From NCBI GenBank assembly GCA_016718565.1, contig JADKCZ010000008.1:124001-188000 (forward strand): a stretch of DNA of 64,000 nt. The letters are read 5' to 3'. The DNA comes from Anaeromyxobacter sp. (GTDB taxonomy: Bacteria > Myxococcota > Myxococcia > Myxococcales > Anaeromyxobacteraceae). Shown here piece after piece: positions 33,974 through 42,040 of this stretch; the stretch's first letter is position 1, and each line of letters starts with the position of its first letter. The notes below the pieces were generated by a model. The model ran no database searches. It worked only from the letters and a program-made list of their open reading frames with translations, and was not told where the DNA came from. The translations under genes were made by a program, and so were the position numbers.

Positions 33974-34006
33974 GGCGGCGGCCCCCGGCGACGGGTGGCC
34001 GCCGCC
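33974..34006 (+). terminator. terminator of CoA-transferase gene
   Basis: GGCGGCGGCC and its exact complement GGCCGCCGCC around a 13-base loop, 25 bases after the stop codon; the tail (GTCGTTC) is only weakly T-rich. Confidence 0.6.
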
Positions 34007-34076
34007 GTCGTTCAGGGGGGCGGTGGGGCGCCACCCAGGGGCGGCCTTACCTGGGCGGCGCTTCGTGCCGATGAGA

Positions 34077-34104
34077 GGGACAGGGACCGCTCCCAACGTG
34101 TCCC
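34077..34104. repeat. REP-like nested hairpin
   Basis: GGGACA, an inner GGGA-CCGC-TCCC hairpin, AACG and TGTCCC. The outer six-base arms pair exactly and the inner four-base arms pair exactly, giving a Y-shaped structure. It lies in the 270-base intergenic stretch between convergent genes. Structure and sequence style resemble intergenic REP elements, but no second copy is in this window. Confidence 0.5.
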
Positions 34105-34105
34105 A

Positions 34106-34142
34106 GAGGCGACGGCTTCCCGTCCTGGGCGGCCGCCGCCTC
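34106..34142. terminator. second hairpin between convergent genes
   Basis: GAGGCGACGG and CCGCCGCCTC pair with one mismatch, followed by GTTTCGTT on the plus strand. With the hairpin at 33974 it fills the intergenic stretch 33949-34218; I see no gene there. Confidence 0.4.
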
Positions 34143-34218
34143 GTTTCGTTGCCCGCCCGCACGGCCACCGGCGCCCCTCCTCCGCGGGTCTGCGGCGGGG
34201 ACCCGTGGCGGCCCTGCC

Positions 34219-34880
34219 CTACTTCTTCCTGGCCTTCTGGTCCTTCTTGCCGACCCGCCGGTAGGTCACCTTGGTGAGCTCGGTCCAGGCCTCGCCCACC
34301 CTGCGCTCCCGGATCACCGCGAACTCGTCCCGCCCCAGCCGGATCCAGCGGTGGCGCTGCTCGGAGGTGGCCACCTTGGCCATGCTGGGGAAGATCACCG
34401 AGTCACCCTCCAGGTAGGCCTCGCCCAGCCCGTAGCCGCCGGTGGAGGACCAGTTGGTGAAGAGGATGCGCCCGCGCTGGTCGCTCCAGGAGAAGACCGA
34501 GTCGCCGTCGAAGTCCTCGGCCCGCTTGCCGTCCTTGAGCCAGCTGATGGTGATGGTGCCGCGCAGGTGGCGCTTCCACTGCGCCTCGTAGCACTGGGTG
34601 TCGGAGGTGACGCCGTCGGCGTGCAGGCCGTGCCAGCAGGCGCCGACCAGGTGGCGCAGCCAGCCGAAGCGCTCCATCGGGTTGGCGTCGGGGGTCGGGG
34701 CCCCCTCACCCCGGCCCTCTCCCCGGGGGGGAGAGGGAGATCAGAACCCGGGGTCGCGGTCGGGGTCGCGGCCGGGGTCGCGGTCGGGCTCGCGGCCAGG
34801 GCTGGGGCCGGCGCGGGCTCGGCCCGGGCGGTCAGGGTGGTGGCGGCGAGGAGGAGGGCGGCGGCGAGGGGCCTGGACAT
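34219..34880 (-). CDS. secreted protein of unknown function, disrupted between signal peptide and mature domain
   Basis: An ATG at 34880, eight bases after a TATCAT box, opens SRPLAAALLLAATTLTARAEP, a clear signal peptide, then an Ala-Thr-Pro repeat. The frame continues into a REP-like palindrome (34715-34737). The rest of the protein (from the MERFGWLRHLVGAC segment at 34677 to the stop at 34219, 152 residues) is in another frame. One added base in the C7 run would join them without a stop. The mature part (GYGLGEAYLEGDSVIFPSM, HRWIRLGRDEF) is of no family I know. It may be a pseudogene, a phase-variable gene or an assembly slip. Confidence 0.65.
34715..34737. repeat. REP-like palindrome inside a gene
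   Basis: CCCTCTCCCC and GGGGAGAGGG, exact complements around GGG, flanked by CCCTCACCCCGG. This is the widespread palindromic repeat that encodes PGERAGVRG-like peptides when read through. Here it lies between the signal peptide and mature part of the gene at 34219-34880, where the frame is lost. Confidence 0.75.
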
Positions 34881-34961
34881 GGGGGCGCATGATAGACGCC
34901 CGGCCGCCACCTGCCCACCCGGCCGACCCGGGGCCCCCGGAACTGGCCTAGACTCCCGCCC

Positions 34962-35747
34962 ATGTCCGACCTCGATCTCGACCTCGCCCTCGTCACCGCC
35001 CGGCGCGCCGCGGAGGCCGGCGGCGCCGCGGCCATGCGCCACTTCCGCACCGGCGTGCGCATCGAGCTCAAGCCCGACCGCTCCCCGGTAACGGCCGCCG
35101 ACCGCGAGGCCGAGGCCGCCATCGTGGCCGTCATCCAGGCCACCTTCCCGGGGCACGCCATCCTGGGCGAGGAGACCGGGGCGCACGCCGGCGAGGGCGC
35201 CCGCTGGATCGTCGACCCGGTGGACGGCACGCGCGGCTTCACCCGCGGCGGCAGCTTCTGGGGCCCGCTGGTGGCGCTCGAGGTGGACGGGCAGGTGGTG
35301 GCCGGCGCCATGGGCATGCCGGCGCTGGGGGAGGTCTACTGGGCGGCGCGCGGCCGCGGCGCCTGGCGCACCACCGGCGCCGGCGTGCCGGAGCGGCTGC
35401 GCGTCTCCGGGGTGGCCGCCTGGGAGGAGGCCACCCTCTCCCTGGGCGAGCTCAAGTTCCTGCTGGCCCCCTCCACCCGCGCCATCGTCAACGAGCTGAC
35501 CGTGACCGCCGCCCAGGCCCGCGGCTACGGCGACCTGGCCGGCTGCGCCATGGTGCTGACCGGGCGCGCCGAGGCCTTCCTGGAGGCCGGGGTGCAGGTC
35601 TGGGACATCGCCCCGCTGAAGATCCTGATCGAGGAGGCGGGCGGGCGCTTCACCGACCTCTCCGGCGCGGCCACCCACCTGAGCGGCGCCTGCGTGGCCT
35701 CCAACGGCCTGGTGCACGAGCACCTGCTGGCGGCGCTGCGCGGCTGA
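34962..35747 (+). CDS. inositol monophosphatase-family phosphatase (HisN/SuhB/CysQ type)
   Basis: A 261-residue Mg-dependent phosphatase. Metal ligands are visible: ILGEETG (Glu), WIVDPVDGTRGFTRG (Asp-x-Asp-Gly-Thr, the family signature) and VQVWDIAPLKILIEEAGG (Asp near the C-terminus). The FTRGGSFWGPLVAL segment resembles histidinol-phosphatase HisN, but inositol phosphate or PAP substrates cannot be excluded. The start follows a TAGACT box by seven bases, with no ribosome site. Divergent from the disrupted secreted-protein gene. Confidence 0.88.
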   Translation: MSDLDLDLALVTARRAAEAGGAAAMRHFRTGVRIELKPDRSPVTAADREAEAAIVAVIQATFPGHAILGEETGAHAGEGARWIVDPVDGTRGFTRGGSFWGPLVALEVDGQVVAGAMGMPALGEVYWAARGRGAWRTTGAGVPERLRVSGVAAWEEATLSLGELKFLLAPSTRAIVNELTVTAAQARGYGDLAGCAMVLTGRAEAFLEAGVQVWDIAPLKILIEEAGGRFTDLSGAATHLSGACVASNGLVHEHLLAALRG

Positions 35748-35793
35748 AGGGCCGAGCGGGCCTCCCCTCCCGGCCGCTGCGCCCCGGTCCGGG

Positions 35794-37287
35794 TCAGGGC
35801 GGCGGCGCGCGGCGGAACAGGTCCACCACCGCGCCGCTGCGGCCGGCCACCCGGGCCCGGCCGCGGGCCCACTCGCGCAGCGCCTTGACCTGCTCCTCGT
35901 AGGTCTTGAAGAGCGGCACCAGGTCCTGCGCGACGCGCCGCAGGTCGGCGGTCTCCAGGTCGCGCTTCAGGGCGTAGGCGCGGTGCAGGCCGCCCACCAC
36001 CACCTGCTCCAGCTCGGCGCCGGAGTAGTCGGCGCACAGCTCGGCGATGGCCGTCAGGTCCACCGAGCCGGGCTGGCGGGCCCGCCGCACCAGGTGCAGC
36101 GTCAGGATCTCGCGCCGCGCCTCCAGGTCCGGCAGGTCCACGAAGAACAGCTCGTCGAAGCGGCCGCGCCGCAGCAGCTCGGGCGGCAGGCGGGTCACGT
36201 CGTTGGCGGTGGCCACCACGAAGATCGAGCCCTTGCGCTCCTGCAGCCAGGTGGAGAAGGCGCCCAGCAGGCGGGCCGCCCGCGCCTCGCCACCCTGCCC
36301 GGGCGCGCTGCCGGCGAACCCCTTCTCGATCTCGTCCACCCAGAGCGCCGCCGGCGAGACCGCCTCGGCCGCCTCCAGGGCGGTGGCCAGGCTCTCCTCG
36401 GCGCCCTCGCGCCCCAGCACCCGCGGCAGGTCGAGCCGCAGGAGCGGCACGCCCAGGCGGGAGGCCGCCGCCTTGGCCGCCAGCGACTTGCCGCACCCCT
36501 GCACGCCCACCAGCAGCACGCCGCGCGGGGCGGGCAGGCCGAAGGCGGCCGCCCCGGGGGCGAAGGCCTGGGCCCGCTCGTCGAGCCAGCCCTTGAAGGC
36601 CGAGAGGCCGCCCAGATCGTCGGCCGACTCTCCCGACTCCACCACCTCCAGCCCCAGGTCGCGGGCCAGCAGCCGCTTCTTCTCGTCGAGGATCACCCCG
36701 GCGGCGGCCAGCCCCAGGGTGGGGTCCTGCCGGAAGGCCCGGGTGAAGGCGCGCCGGGCCTGCCCCTCGGAGAGGCCGCGGGCCGCGGTGAGGGCCCGGT
36801 GGCGCGCCTCGGTCGGCAGCGGCGGCGCCCCCTGCGCCTGCTGGGCCGCCGCCAGGGTGGCCGCCAGCTCCGCCTCGTCGGGCAGCGGCAGGCGCAGCAC
36901 CGCCACCTCGCCGTGCAGCCCGTCGGGCAGCTCCAGGCGCGGCGCCACCACCACCAGGCAGCGCCCCTCGGCGCCCAGGCGGGCCGTGGCGTCGCGCACC
37001 GCGCGGGCCACCGCCGGGTCGCGCAGGGCCAGGTGGAAGTCGAGCAGCACCGCCAGCACCGGGGCCGGCGCGGCCAGCACCGCCTCCAGGGCCGCCAGCG
37101 GGGTGCGGGCGGCCGGGGCCAGGGGGTCGAGCCCGCGCTGCGAGGACCAGACCGCCAGGCTGGCGTCGAAGCCCTCGGCGGCGGCCCGGCACAGCGCCAC
37201 CGCCCGCTCCTCCTCGCTGGTGACCAGGTAGACCAGGGGCGTCCCGGCGGCCCACAGCTCGGCCACCTCGCCGGCCAGGGCGCTCAC
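35794..37287 (-). CDS. Ycf46-like AAA ATPase
   Basis: A 497-residue cytoplasmic AAA protein. The N-terminal half (LVYLVTSEEERAVALC ... VLAVLLDFHLALRD) is the degenerate first domain typical of Ycf46. The second half is a full AAA module: Walker A GVQGCGKSLAAKAAA, Walker B ALWVDEIEKGF, sensor FVVATANDVTRLPPELLRRGRFDELFFVDLP with the Arg finger, and a C-lid CADYSGAELEQVVV. Such proteins occur in cyanobacteria and plastids; function is poorly known. Its GTG start overlaps the GspE/PilB stop as GTGA, implying joint production. Confidence 0.88.
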   Translation of the reverse strand: MSALAGEVAELWAAGTPLVYLVTSEEERAVALCRAAAEGFDASLAVWSSQRGLDPLAPAARTPLAALEAVLAAPAPVLAVLLDFHLALRDPAVARAVRDATARLGAEGRCLVVVAPRLELPDGLHGEVAVLRLPLPDEAELAATLAAAQQAQGAPPLPTEARHRALTAARGLSEGQARRAFTRAFRQDPTLGLAAAGVILDEKKRLLARDLGLEVVESGESADDLGGLSAFKGWLDERAQAFAPGAAAFGLPAPRGVLLVGVQGCGKSLAAKAAASRLGVPLLRLDLPRVLGREGAEESLATALEAAEAVSPAALWVDEIEKGFAGSAPGQGGEARAARLLGAFSTWLQERKGSIFVVATANDVTRLPPELLRRGRFDELFFVDLPDLEARREILTLHLVRRARQPGSVDLTAIAELCADYSGAELEQVVVGGLHRAYALKRDLETADLRRVAQDLVPLFKTYEEQVKALREWARGRARVAGRSGAVVDLFRRAPPP

Positions 37288-39119
37288 GAGGTGCCCTCCA
37301 CGTCGGCGGTGGCGCGGATGGCCTCCTCGAAGGCGGTCACCCCGGCCGCCACCTTGCGGACGGCGTGCTCGCGCAGGCTCTTCAGGCCGTCCTGGCGGGC
37401 GGTGCGCGCCAGCACCTCGGGGGTGGCCCCCTCGGCGATGAGGTGGCGCAGCCGGCCGTTGATGGGCAGCAGCTCGAAGAGCCCGGTGCGCCCGTAGAAG
37501 CCGGTGTAGCGGCACTTGGCGCAGCCCTGGCCGCGCCGCCCCAGCAGCTGCCCGGCGTGGTCCTCGGGGTGGGGCACGCCCAGCTCGGCCACCTCGTCGG
37601 CGGTCAGCGGCACGTCCTCGGCGCAGGCCGGGCAGACCTGGCGCACCAGCCGCTGGGCCACCACCCCGGCCAGGGTGGCGGCGATGAGGAAGCTCGGCAC
37701 CCCCAGGTCGCGCAGGCGGGCGATGGCGCCCACCGTGTCGTTGGTGTGCAGGGTGGTCAGCACCAGGTGGCCGGTCAGGGCCGCCTGGACCGCCTGCGAG
37801 GCGGTCTCCGGGTCGCGCACCTCGCCCACCATGATGACGTCCGGGTCCTGGCGCAGCACGTGGCGCAGCGCCTCGGCGAAGCTGGTGCCGGTCTTGGGGT
37901 TGGCGGCGATCTGGTTGAAGTCCTCGTGGACCATCTCGATGGGGTCCTCGATGGTCACCACGTTCACCTCGGGCGAGGTGAGTGCCTGCAGGGCCGAGTA
38001 GAGGGTGGTGGTCTTGCCGCTGCCGGTCGGGCCGGTCACCACCACCAGGCCGTGCGGCCGCATCAGCCAGCGCTCGAAGGTCTCGCGCTCCTCCGGCAGG
38101 AAGCCGATCTCGGAGAGGTCGCGCACCAGCACGTTGGGGTCGAGGATGCGCACCACCACCTTGTCGCCGAAGGTGGTGGGGATGGTGGAGACGCGCAGCT
38201 CCATCTCGGCGTCGCCGCGGGCGGTGCGGATGCGCCCGTCCTGCGGCTTGCGCATGGCGATGTCGAGCCGGCTCATGATCTTGAAGCGGTTGGCGATGGC
38301 GCCGTGCACCATCTTGGGGATGCGGTGGATGGGGTGCAGCACCCCGTCGATGCGCATCCGGATGATCGACTCCTCGCGGCGCGGCTCCAGGTGGATGTCG
38401 CTGGCCCGCTGCTCGAAGGCGTAGTGGAGCAGGTACTCCACCGCCGCGATGACCGGCTCGCTGGAGGCCTCCAGGGCCTCGATGCCCGACAGGTCGACGA
38501 ACTGCTCCAGGTTGCCGACGTCGGCGGCCGGCTGGCCCGCCGACATCTGCGAGCTGGCCTCGCTGATCTGGGCGCGGAAGCCGTAGACCTCGGCGATGGC
38601 CCGGTGGATGTCGGCCGGCGAGGCCAGCACCGGCTCGATCTCCTGCCCGGTCAGGCCGCGCAGGTTCTCGAAGAGCTCGCGGTCGAAGGGGTTGGCGGTG
38701 GCCACCACCAGCTTGCCGTGGGCCCGCTCCAGCGGCAGCACCGCGTGGCGCCGGGCGAAGGGGCGCGACAGGGTGCGGGTGATGAGGTGGGCGTCCAGCC
38801 GGAGCGGGTCGATCTTGCGGTAGGGCAGCCCGGCCACCTGGGCCACCACCGCGCTGGCCTTGTCCTCGTCCACCACCTCGCCCTCGCGGCGGGCGTCGAC
38901 GAACTTGAAGGAGGCCAGCAGCTCCACCGGGGAGAGCTCGGCGCGGCGCAGGCCGCGGCCGCCGGTGCGCGTGGCCTGCTCGCGCAGCAGCCGGGCGCGC
39001 TGCACGTTCTCGCGGGCGAAGGCGGTGCGCCTGGCGTCGTCGGTGATCAGGCCCGCCTGGGCCAGGGCCTCGGCGACGAACTCGAGGGTGTAGTCGCTGG
39101 CGCGATGGGGGAGCCGCAC
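37284..39119 (-). CDS. GspE/PilB-family secretion/pilus assembly ATPase
   Basis: A 611-residue hexameric ATPase of type II secretion or type IV pilus extension. The N-terminal MshEN-like domain runs to about residue 170 (GLPYRKIDPLRLD, VLPLERAHGKLVVATANPFD). ASDIHLEPRREESIIRMRIDGVL starts the core, Walker A is GPTGSGKTTTLYSAL, the Asp box is VVTIEDPIEMV, Walker B is DVIMVGEVRDPETA, and a His box follows. A tetracysteine zinc site is CPAC ... GCAKCRYTGFYGR. The GTG at 39119 has no ribosome site but TAGAGT nine bases upstream. No pilC or pilT is adjacent. Confidence 0.93.
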   Translation of the reverse strand: MRLPHRASDYTLEFVAEALAQAGLITDDARRTAFARENVQRARLLREQATRTGGRGLRRAELSPVELLASFKFVDARREGEVVDEDKASAVVAQVAGLPYRKIDPLRLDAHLITRTLSRPFARRHAVLPLERAHGKLVVATANPFDRELFENLRGLTGQEIEPVLASPADIHRAIAEVYGFRAQISEASSQMSAGQPAADVGNLEQFVDLSGIEALEASSEPVIAAVEYLLHYAFEQRASDIHLEPRREESIIRMRIDGVLHPIHRIPKMVHGAIANRFKIMSRLDIAMRKPQDGRIRTARGDAEMELRVSTIPTTFGDKVVVRILDPNVLVRDLSEIGFLPEERETFERWLMRPHGLVVVTGPTGSGKTTTLYSALQALTSPEVNVVTIEDPIEMVHEDFNQIAANPKTGTSFAEALRHVLRQDPDVIMVGEVRDPETASQAVQAALTGHLVLTTLHTNDTVGAIARLRDLGVPSFLIAATLAGVVAQRLVRQVCPACAEDVPLTADEVAELGVPHPEDHAGQLLGRRGQGCAKCRYTGFYGRTGLFELLPINGRLRHLIAEGATPEVLARTARQDGLKSLREHAVRKVAAGVTAFEEAIRATADVEGTS

Positions 39120-39192
39120 GGAGCGCTCACTCTACCCCGCCCCCGGGGGGGGCTCCACTTCACGGGCGGCGGCTGGCCCTGCCTGTCTTCGG

Positions 39193-39210
39193 GTCGCCCG
39201 ACCGGGCGAC
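39193..39210 (-). terminator. hairpin after fmdB-type gene
   Basis: GTCGCCCG and CGGGCGAC, exact complements around two bases, 12 bases after the stop codon. No U-tract. Confidence 0.5.
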
Positions 39211-39222
39211 TGGCTAGATGCC

Positions 39223-39429
39223 TCAACCAACTGGGCCGCAGGAGGGCGCCGCCGAGGCGCCCCCGCCGCCGGAGCCGCCCCCCCGCGTGGCGGCCGGCCG
39301 GGACATCTGGCGGGTCACCACCTGGGACTTGCAGGTGGGACAGGCCACCTCGGCCTCGTCCGACTTGCGGATGATGAGGGTCTCGAACGACTTGTCGCAG
39401 GCGGGGCAGGCGTACTCGTAGATCGGCAT
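39223..39429 (-). CDS. FmdB-family zinc-ribbon protein
   Basis: A 68-residue protein starting MPIYEYACPACDKSFETLI, the FmdB signature, with the second pair CPTCKSQVV completing a four-cysteine zinc ribbon. The tail is a flexible Gly/Ser/Ala stretch ending in a Cys. FmdB-type proteins are putative regulators of uncertain function. GGAGG sits within the upstream ten bases, supporting the ATG at 39429. Confidence 0.92.
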   Translation of the reverse strand: MPIYEYACPACDKSFETLIIRKSDEAEVACPTCKSQVVTRQMSRPAATRGGGSGGGGASAAPSCGPVG

Positions 39430-39504
39430 CGCCTCCGTGGGAGCCCGGTCCGCCCGGAAGGGTTCGTGCCGGCCCGCACCCCGGCCGGGGTAGAGTGCCC
39501 GGGC

Positions 39505-40131
39505 ATGCCGCTCGCCCCGTCCGCGCTCGCCCTCCTCCTCGCCGCCGCCCCCGCCGCTCCCCCGCCCCCGGCCGCCCCCGCCGCGACGTCCAGCCAGGTG
39601 GCGCCGGTGCTGCACGGGTCGGTGGGCACCGGCGCCTGCGCCACGCCGCGCTCCGACCTCACCCGGGTGGACAACCCCTGCTGGCTGCAGCTCGGGCTGG
39701 CCCCGGCGATCCGCCTCGGCGGCCTGGAGCTGGGGCTGGTCTACGAGGGGCGCGACCCCATCAAGCTCGTCAGCTTCCTCCAGCTCCGCCCCCCGGCGGT
39801 CACGGTGGTGGGCGCCAGCGCCGGCGCCGTCTTCGAGCCCGGCCAGCGCTGGCGGCTCCTGGCGGCCGGCGAGCTCGGCTGGCGGCGCTACATGGACTTC
39901 GCCGGCAGCGCCGTCAACGACCGCGAGGGAGCGGCCGACACGCTCTACGCCGGCGTGACGGGCCGGGCCGGGTTCGGCCTGCGGCCGCAGACCGGCCGGA
40001 CCGACCGGCTGGAGGTCTCGCTCTCGCTGCGCCGAGACCTGACCACCGGGCGTGCCACCGTGGAGGGCGTCCCCTGGGAGGTGGCCGGCTGGTCGGTGGT
40101 CATGGGGATCGGCCTGGTGGGCGAGTGGTGA
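39505..40131 (+). CDS. secreted/outer-membrane protein of unknown function
   Basis: A 208-residue exported protein: LAPSALALLLAAAPA is a signal peptide followed by a Pro/Ala stretch. The mature part is beta-rich with alternating hydrophobic residues (LQLGLAPAIRLGGLELGLVYEGRD, WRLLAAGELGWRRYMDF, DRLEVSLSLRRDL, WSVVMGIGLVGEW) and ends in a Trp, like a small outer-membrane barrel; the fold is inferred. Start chosen at the ATG eight bases after a TAGAGT box. It overlaps the NifX-like gene as GTGA. Confidence 0.75.
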   Translation: MPLAPSALALLLAAAPAAPPPPAAPAATSSQVAPVLHGSVGTGACATPRSDLTRVDNPCWLQLGLAPAIRLGGLELGLVYEGRDPIKLVSFLQLRPPAVTVVGASAGAVFEPGQRWRLLAAGELGWRRYMDFAGSAVNDREGAADTLYAGVTGRAGFGLRPQTGRTDRLEVSLSLRRDLTTGRATVEGVPWEVAGWSVVMGIGLVGEW

Positions 40132-40508
40132 CCCGCCTCGCCTTCCCGCTCTCGCACGACCGGCTCGACGCGCCGCTCTCCGAGCACTTCGGCAAGTGCA
40201 AGTGGCTGGGGGTGCTGGAGGCCGGGGCCCCGCCCCGCTTCCTCAGGAACGAGGGGCTGAACGGCCGCTGGGTGGCCGAGGCGCTGGCCGCCGCCGGGGT
40301 CACCGACGTGGTGGTGGGCCACCTCGGGGGCGGCGCGTTCCGCCACCTCGCCGAGGCCGGCCTGCGGGTCTGGGCCGCCTCGCCGCCTGGGGCCACCGCC
40401 ACCGAGCTGGCCGAGCGCTTCGCCGCCGGCGCCCTCGCGCCGATGGCGGCGCCACCTCCGCCCGACCAGGGCGGGGCCGGGCACGGCGGCTGCGGCTGCG
40501 TGCACTGA
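40128..40508 (+). CDS. NifX/NafY-family iron-molybdenum-cofactor-type protein
   Basis: A 126-residue protein of the dinitrogenase FeMo-cofactor biosynthesis domain family: TRLAFPLSHDRLDAPLSEHFGKCKWLGVLE ... NEGLNGRWVAEALAAAGVTDVVVGHLGGGAFRHLAEAGLRVW is the ribonuclease-H-like fold with the HFG motif. The C-terminus is Gly-rich and ends GGCGCVH, a possible metal-binding tail. No nif gene is near, so it may serve another metal cluster. The GTG start overlaps the previous stop. Confidence 0.88.
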   Translation: MTRLAFPLSHDRLDAPLSEHFGKCKWLGVLEAGAPPRFLRNEGLNGRWVAEALAAAGVTDVVVGHLGGGAFRHLAEAGLRVWAASPPGATATELAERFAAGALAPMAAPPPPDQGGAGHGGCGCVH

Positions 40509-40590
40509 GGGGGCTGTGGAGAGAGGCCTCCCCTCCTCCCGCCCGCCGTACTCCGCGTGCTACATTCCGGTCCTCCCTGGAGGGCTGAAC

Positions 40591-41613
40591 ATGACGAGTG
40601 GAGTTCGAGCGGCCGGGCGGGCCGCAGGCGCTGTGGCGGCGGTGCTCCTGGCGGTCGGGTGTGGTGGGGCGGGCGGCGGCGACCTCTCGGTCAACTACTT
40701 CTACCCTTCCGTCTCCTGCCCGCGCTTCGGGAGCTGCACCGTCACCCCGAGCACGGAGGGGCTGGGCGGGAAGTCCGCCACCTTCACGCTCTCCGGGGGC
40801 AGCCTCCCACCCGGCTTCACGCTGGAGGCGCGCAGCGGGATCATCCGGGGCGCGCCCGCCACGCTCGGGACCTGGGCCGCCCAGATCACGCTCACCGTGT
40901 CGGGGTTCGACGGCAGCCTGGTGAGCACCGCCAGCATCGAGGGGGCGCCCGTCTACCTGGTCTACGACCCGATGCCGGACGGCTTCTTCCAACAGGTGGA
41001 GAACTATCGGGTGGGCCTCCCCATCCCCCCCGCAAGGCCGCACCTCATGGATCGCATCTCGCATGACTACCAGCCCGACTTCGGCTACGAGGCGCCGCTG
41101 GCCGCCGGGGTCACCCGCGCCTTCTCGCTGGCGCCCGGCTCGACCCTCCCGGCCGGCCTCACGCTCGACCCGGCCACCGGCGTCCTCTCGGGCACCCCCG
41201 AGGACCCGGCCGGCGGGGGCTTCGACGTGGTGGTCCAGGCCCGGTACACCTACCAGGGGGAGAGCGCTGACCTGACCCACACGCTCGGGTTCTTGGTGGA
41301 TCCGCTGCCGACCGCCTTCGGCTGGGCGCTCGGCCCGGTCATCTACGTCACCGACGGTACGCCCATCTCGGTCGCCCTGGGGCTCTACTGGACGAGGGGT
41401 ACCCCCGGGATCCTGCTCACCGGCTTCCGGCAGGTCGGCGGCACCCTGCCGGCTGGGCTCTCGATCGACCCGGCGACGGGGGCCATCTCCGGGACCCCCG
41501 CCACCGGCGCGGTGAGCGGCACCCGCTGGACCCCGGTCGTCGAGGCGACCCTCACGCAGGGCTCGGCCCCCAGCGCGGTGATCACCGGGACCCCCACCTT
41601 CGAGCGGCTCTGA
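40591..41613 (+). CDS. lipoprotein with putative Ig-like (He_PIG) domains
   Basis: A 340-residue lipoprotein: AAGAVAAVLLAVGCGG has the lipobox. Three copies of the He_PIG-type signature occur: LPPGFTLEARSGIIRGAP, LPAGLTLDPATGVLSGTP and LPAGLSIDPATGAISGTP, so about three cadherin/Ig-like beta domains follow each other on the surface or in the periplasm. Its binding partner is unknown. GGAGG precedes the ATG. Two cysteines (SCPRFGSC) near the N-terminus may be bridged. Confidence 0.88.
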   Translation: MTSGVRAAGRAAGAVAAVLLAVGCGGAGGGDLSVNYFYPSVSCPRFGSCTVTPSTEGLGGKSATFTLSGGSLPPGFTLEARSGIIRGAPATLGTWAAQITLTVSGFDGSLVSTASIEGAPVYLVYDPMPDGFFQQVENYRVGLPIPPARPHLMDRISHDYQPDFGYEAPLAAGVTRAFSLAPGSTLPAGLTLDPATGVLSGTPEDPAGGGFDVVVQARYTYQGESADLTHTLGFLVDPLPTAFGWALGPVIYVTDGTPISVALGLYWTRGTPGILLTGFRQVGGTLPAGLSIDPATGAISGTPATGAVSGTRWTPVVEATLTQGSAPSAVITGTPTFERL

Positions 41614-41647
41614 GGCGCAACCAACGGGCTCCAGGGAGGACGGCCCC

Positions 41648-42040
41648 GTGACGAACCTCGCCGACGCCGGCGTCGTGATCTTCGCGCTCGACCTCCCCCG
41701 GGTCGCCCGGTTCTACCAGGAGGTGCTGGGGCTGGCGGTCGTGGAGCAGGGGCCGAGCCACGTGGTGCTCGGCGGTCCCCGCTGCCAGGTGATCGTCCAC
41801 GCCATCCCGGCCGAGATCGCCGCGACCATCACGCTCAGCAGCCCTCCGCAGCGCCGGGAGGAGAGCGCGCTCAAGCCGTTCTTCCCGGTGGCCAGCCTGG
41901 CGGCGGCCCGGGCCTCGGCGGACGGGCTGGGCGGCCTGGTGGATCCGCCCGAGCGGGAGTGGACGGCCGGGGGCCTCCGGGCCTGCGACGGCCACGACCC
42001 GGAGGGGAACGTGCTCCAGCTCCGGGAGCCGGCCGGGTGA
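41648..42040 (+). CDS. VOC (glyoxalase/dioxygenase-fold) family protein
   Basis: A 130-residue single VOC domain: two beta-alpha-beta-beta-beta halves, with VIFALDLPRVARFYQEVLGLAVVEQG in the first and DPEGNVLQLREP in the second. The usual first metal His is not at the expected place (GVVIF instead of a DHV-type start), so metal binding and catalysis are uncertain. GGGAGG precedes the GTG start. Its 3' half lies opposite the terminal part of the DUF222 frame. Confidence 0.82.
   Translation: MTNLADAGVVIFALDLPRVARFYQEVLGLAVVEQGPSHVVLGGPRCQVIVHAIPAEIAATITLSSPPQRREESALKPFFPVASLAAARASADGLGGLVDPPEREWTAGGLRACDGHDPEGNVLQLREPAG

Noticed and set aside
40509..40590. Promoter box CTACATT shared by the stretches before 40591 and 43757
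   Set aside because: No -35 partner at a proper distance in either; too weak to list as a feature.
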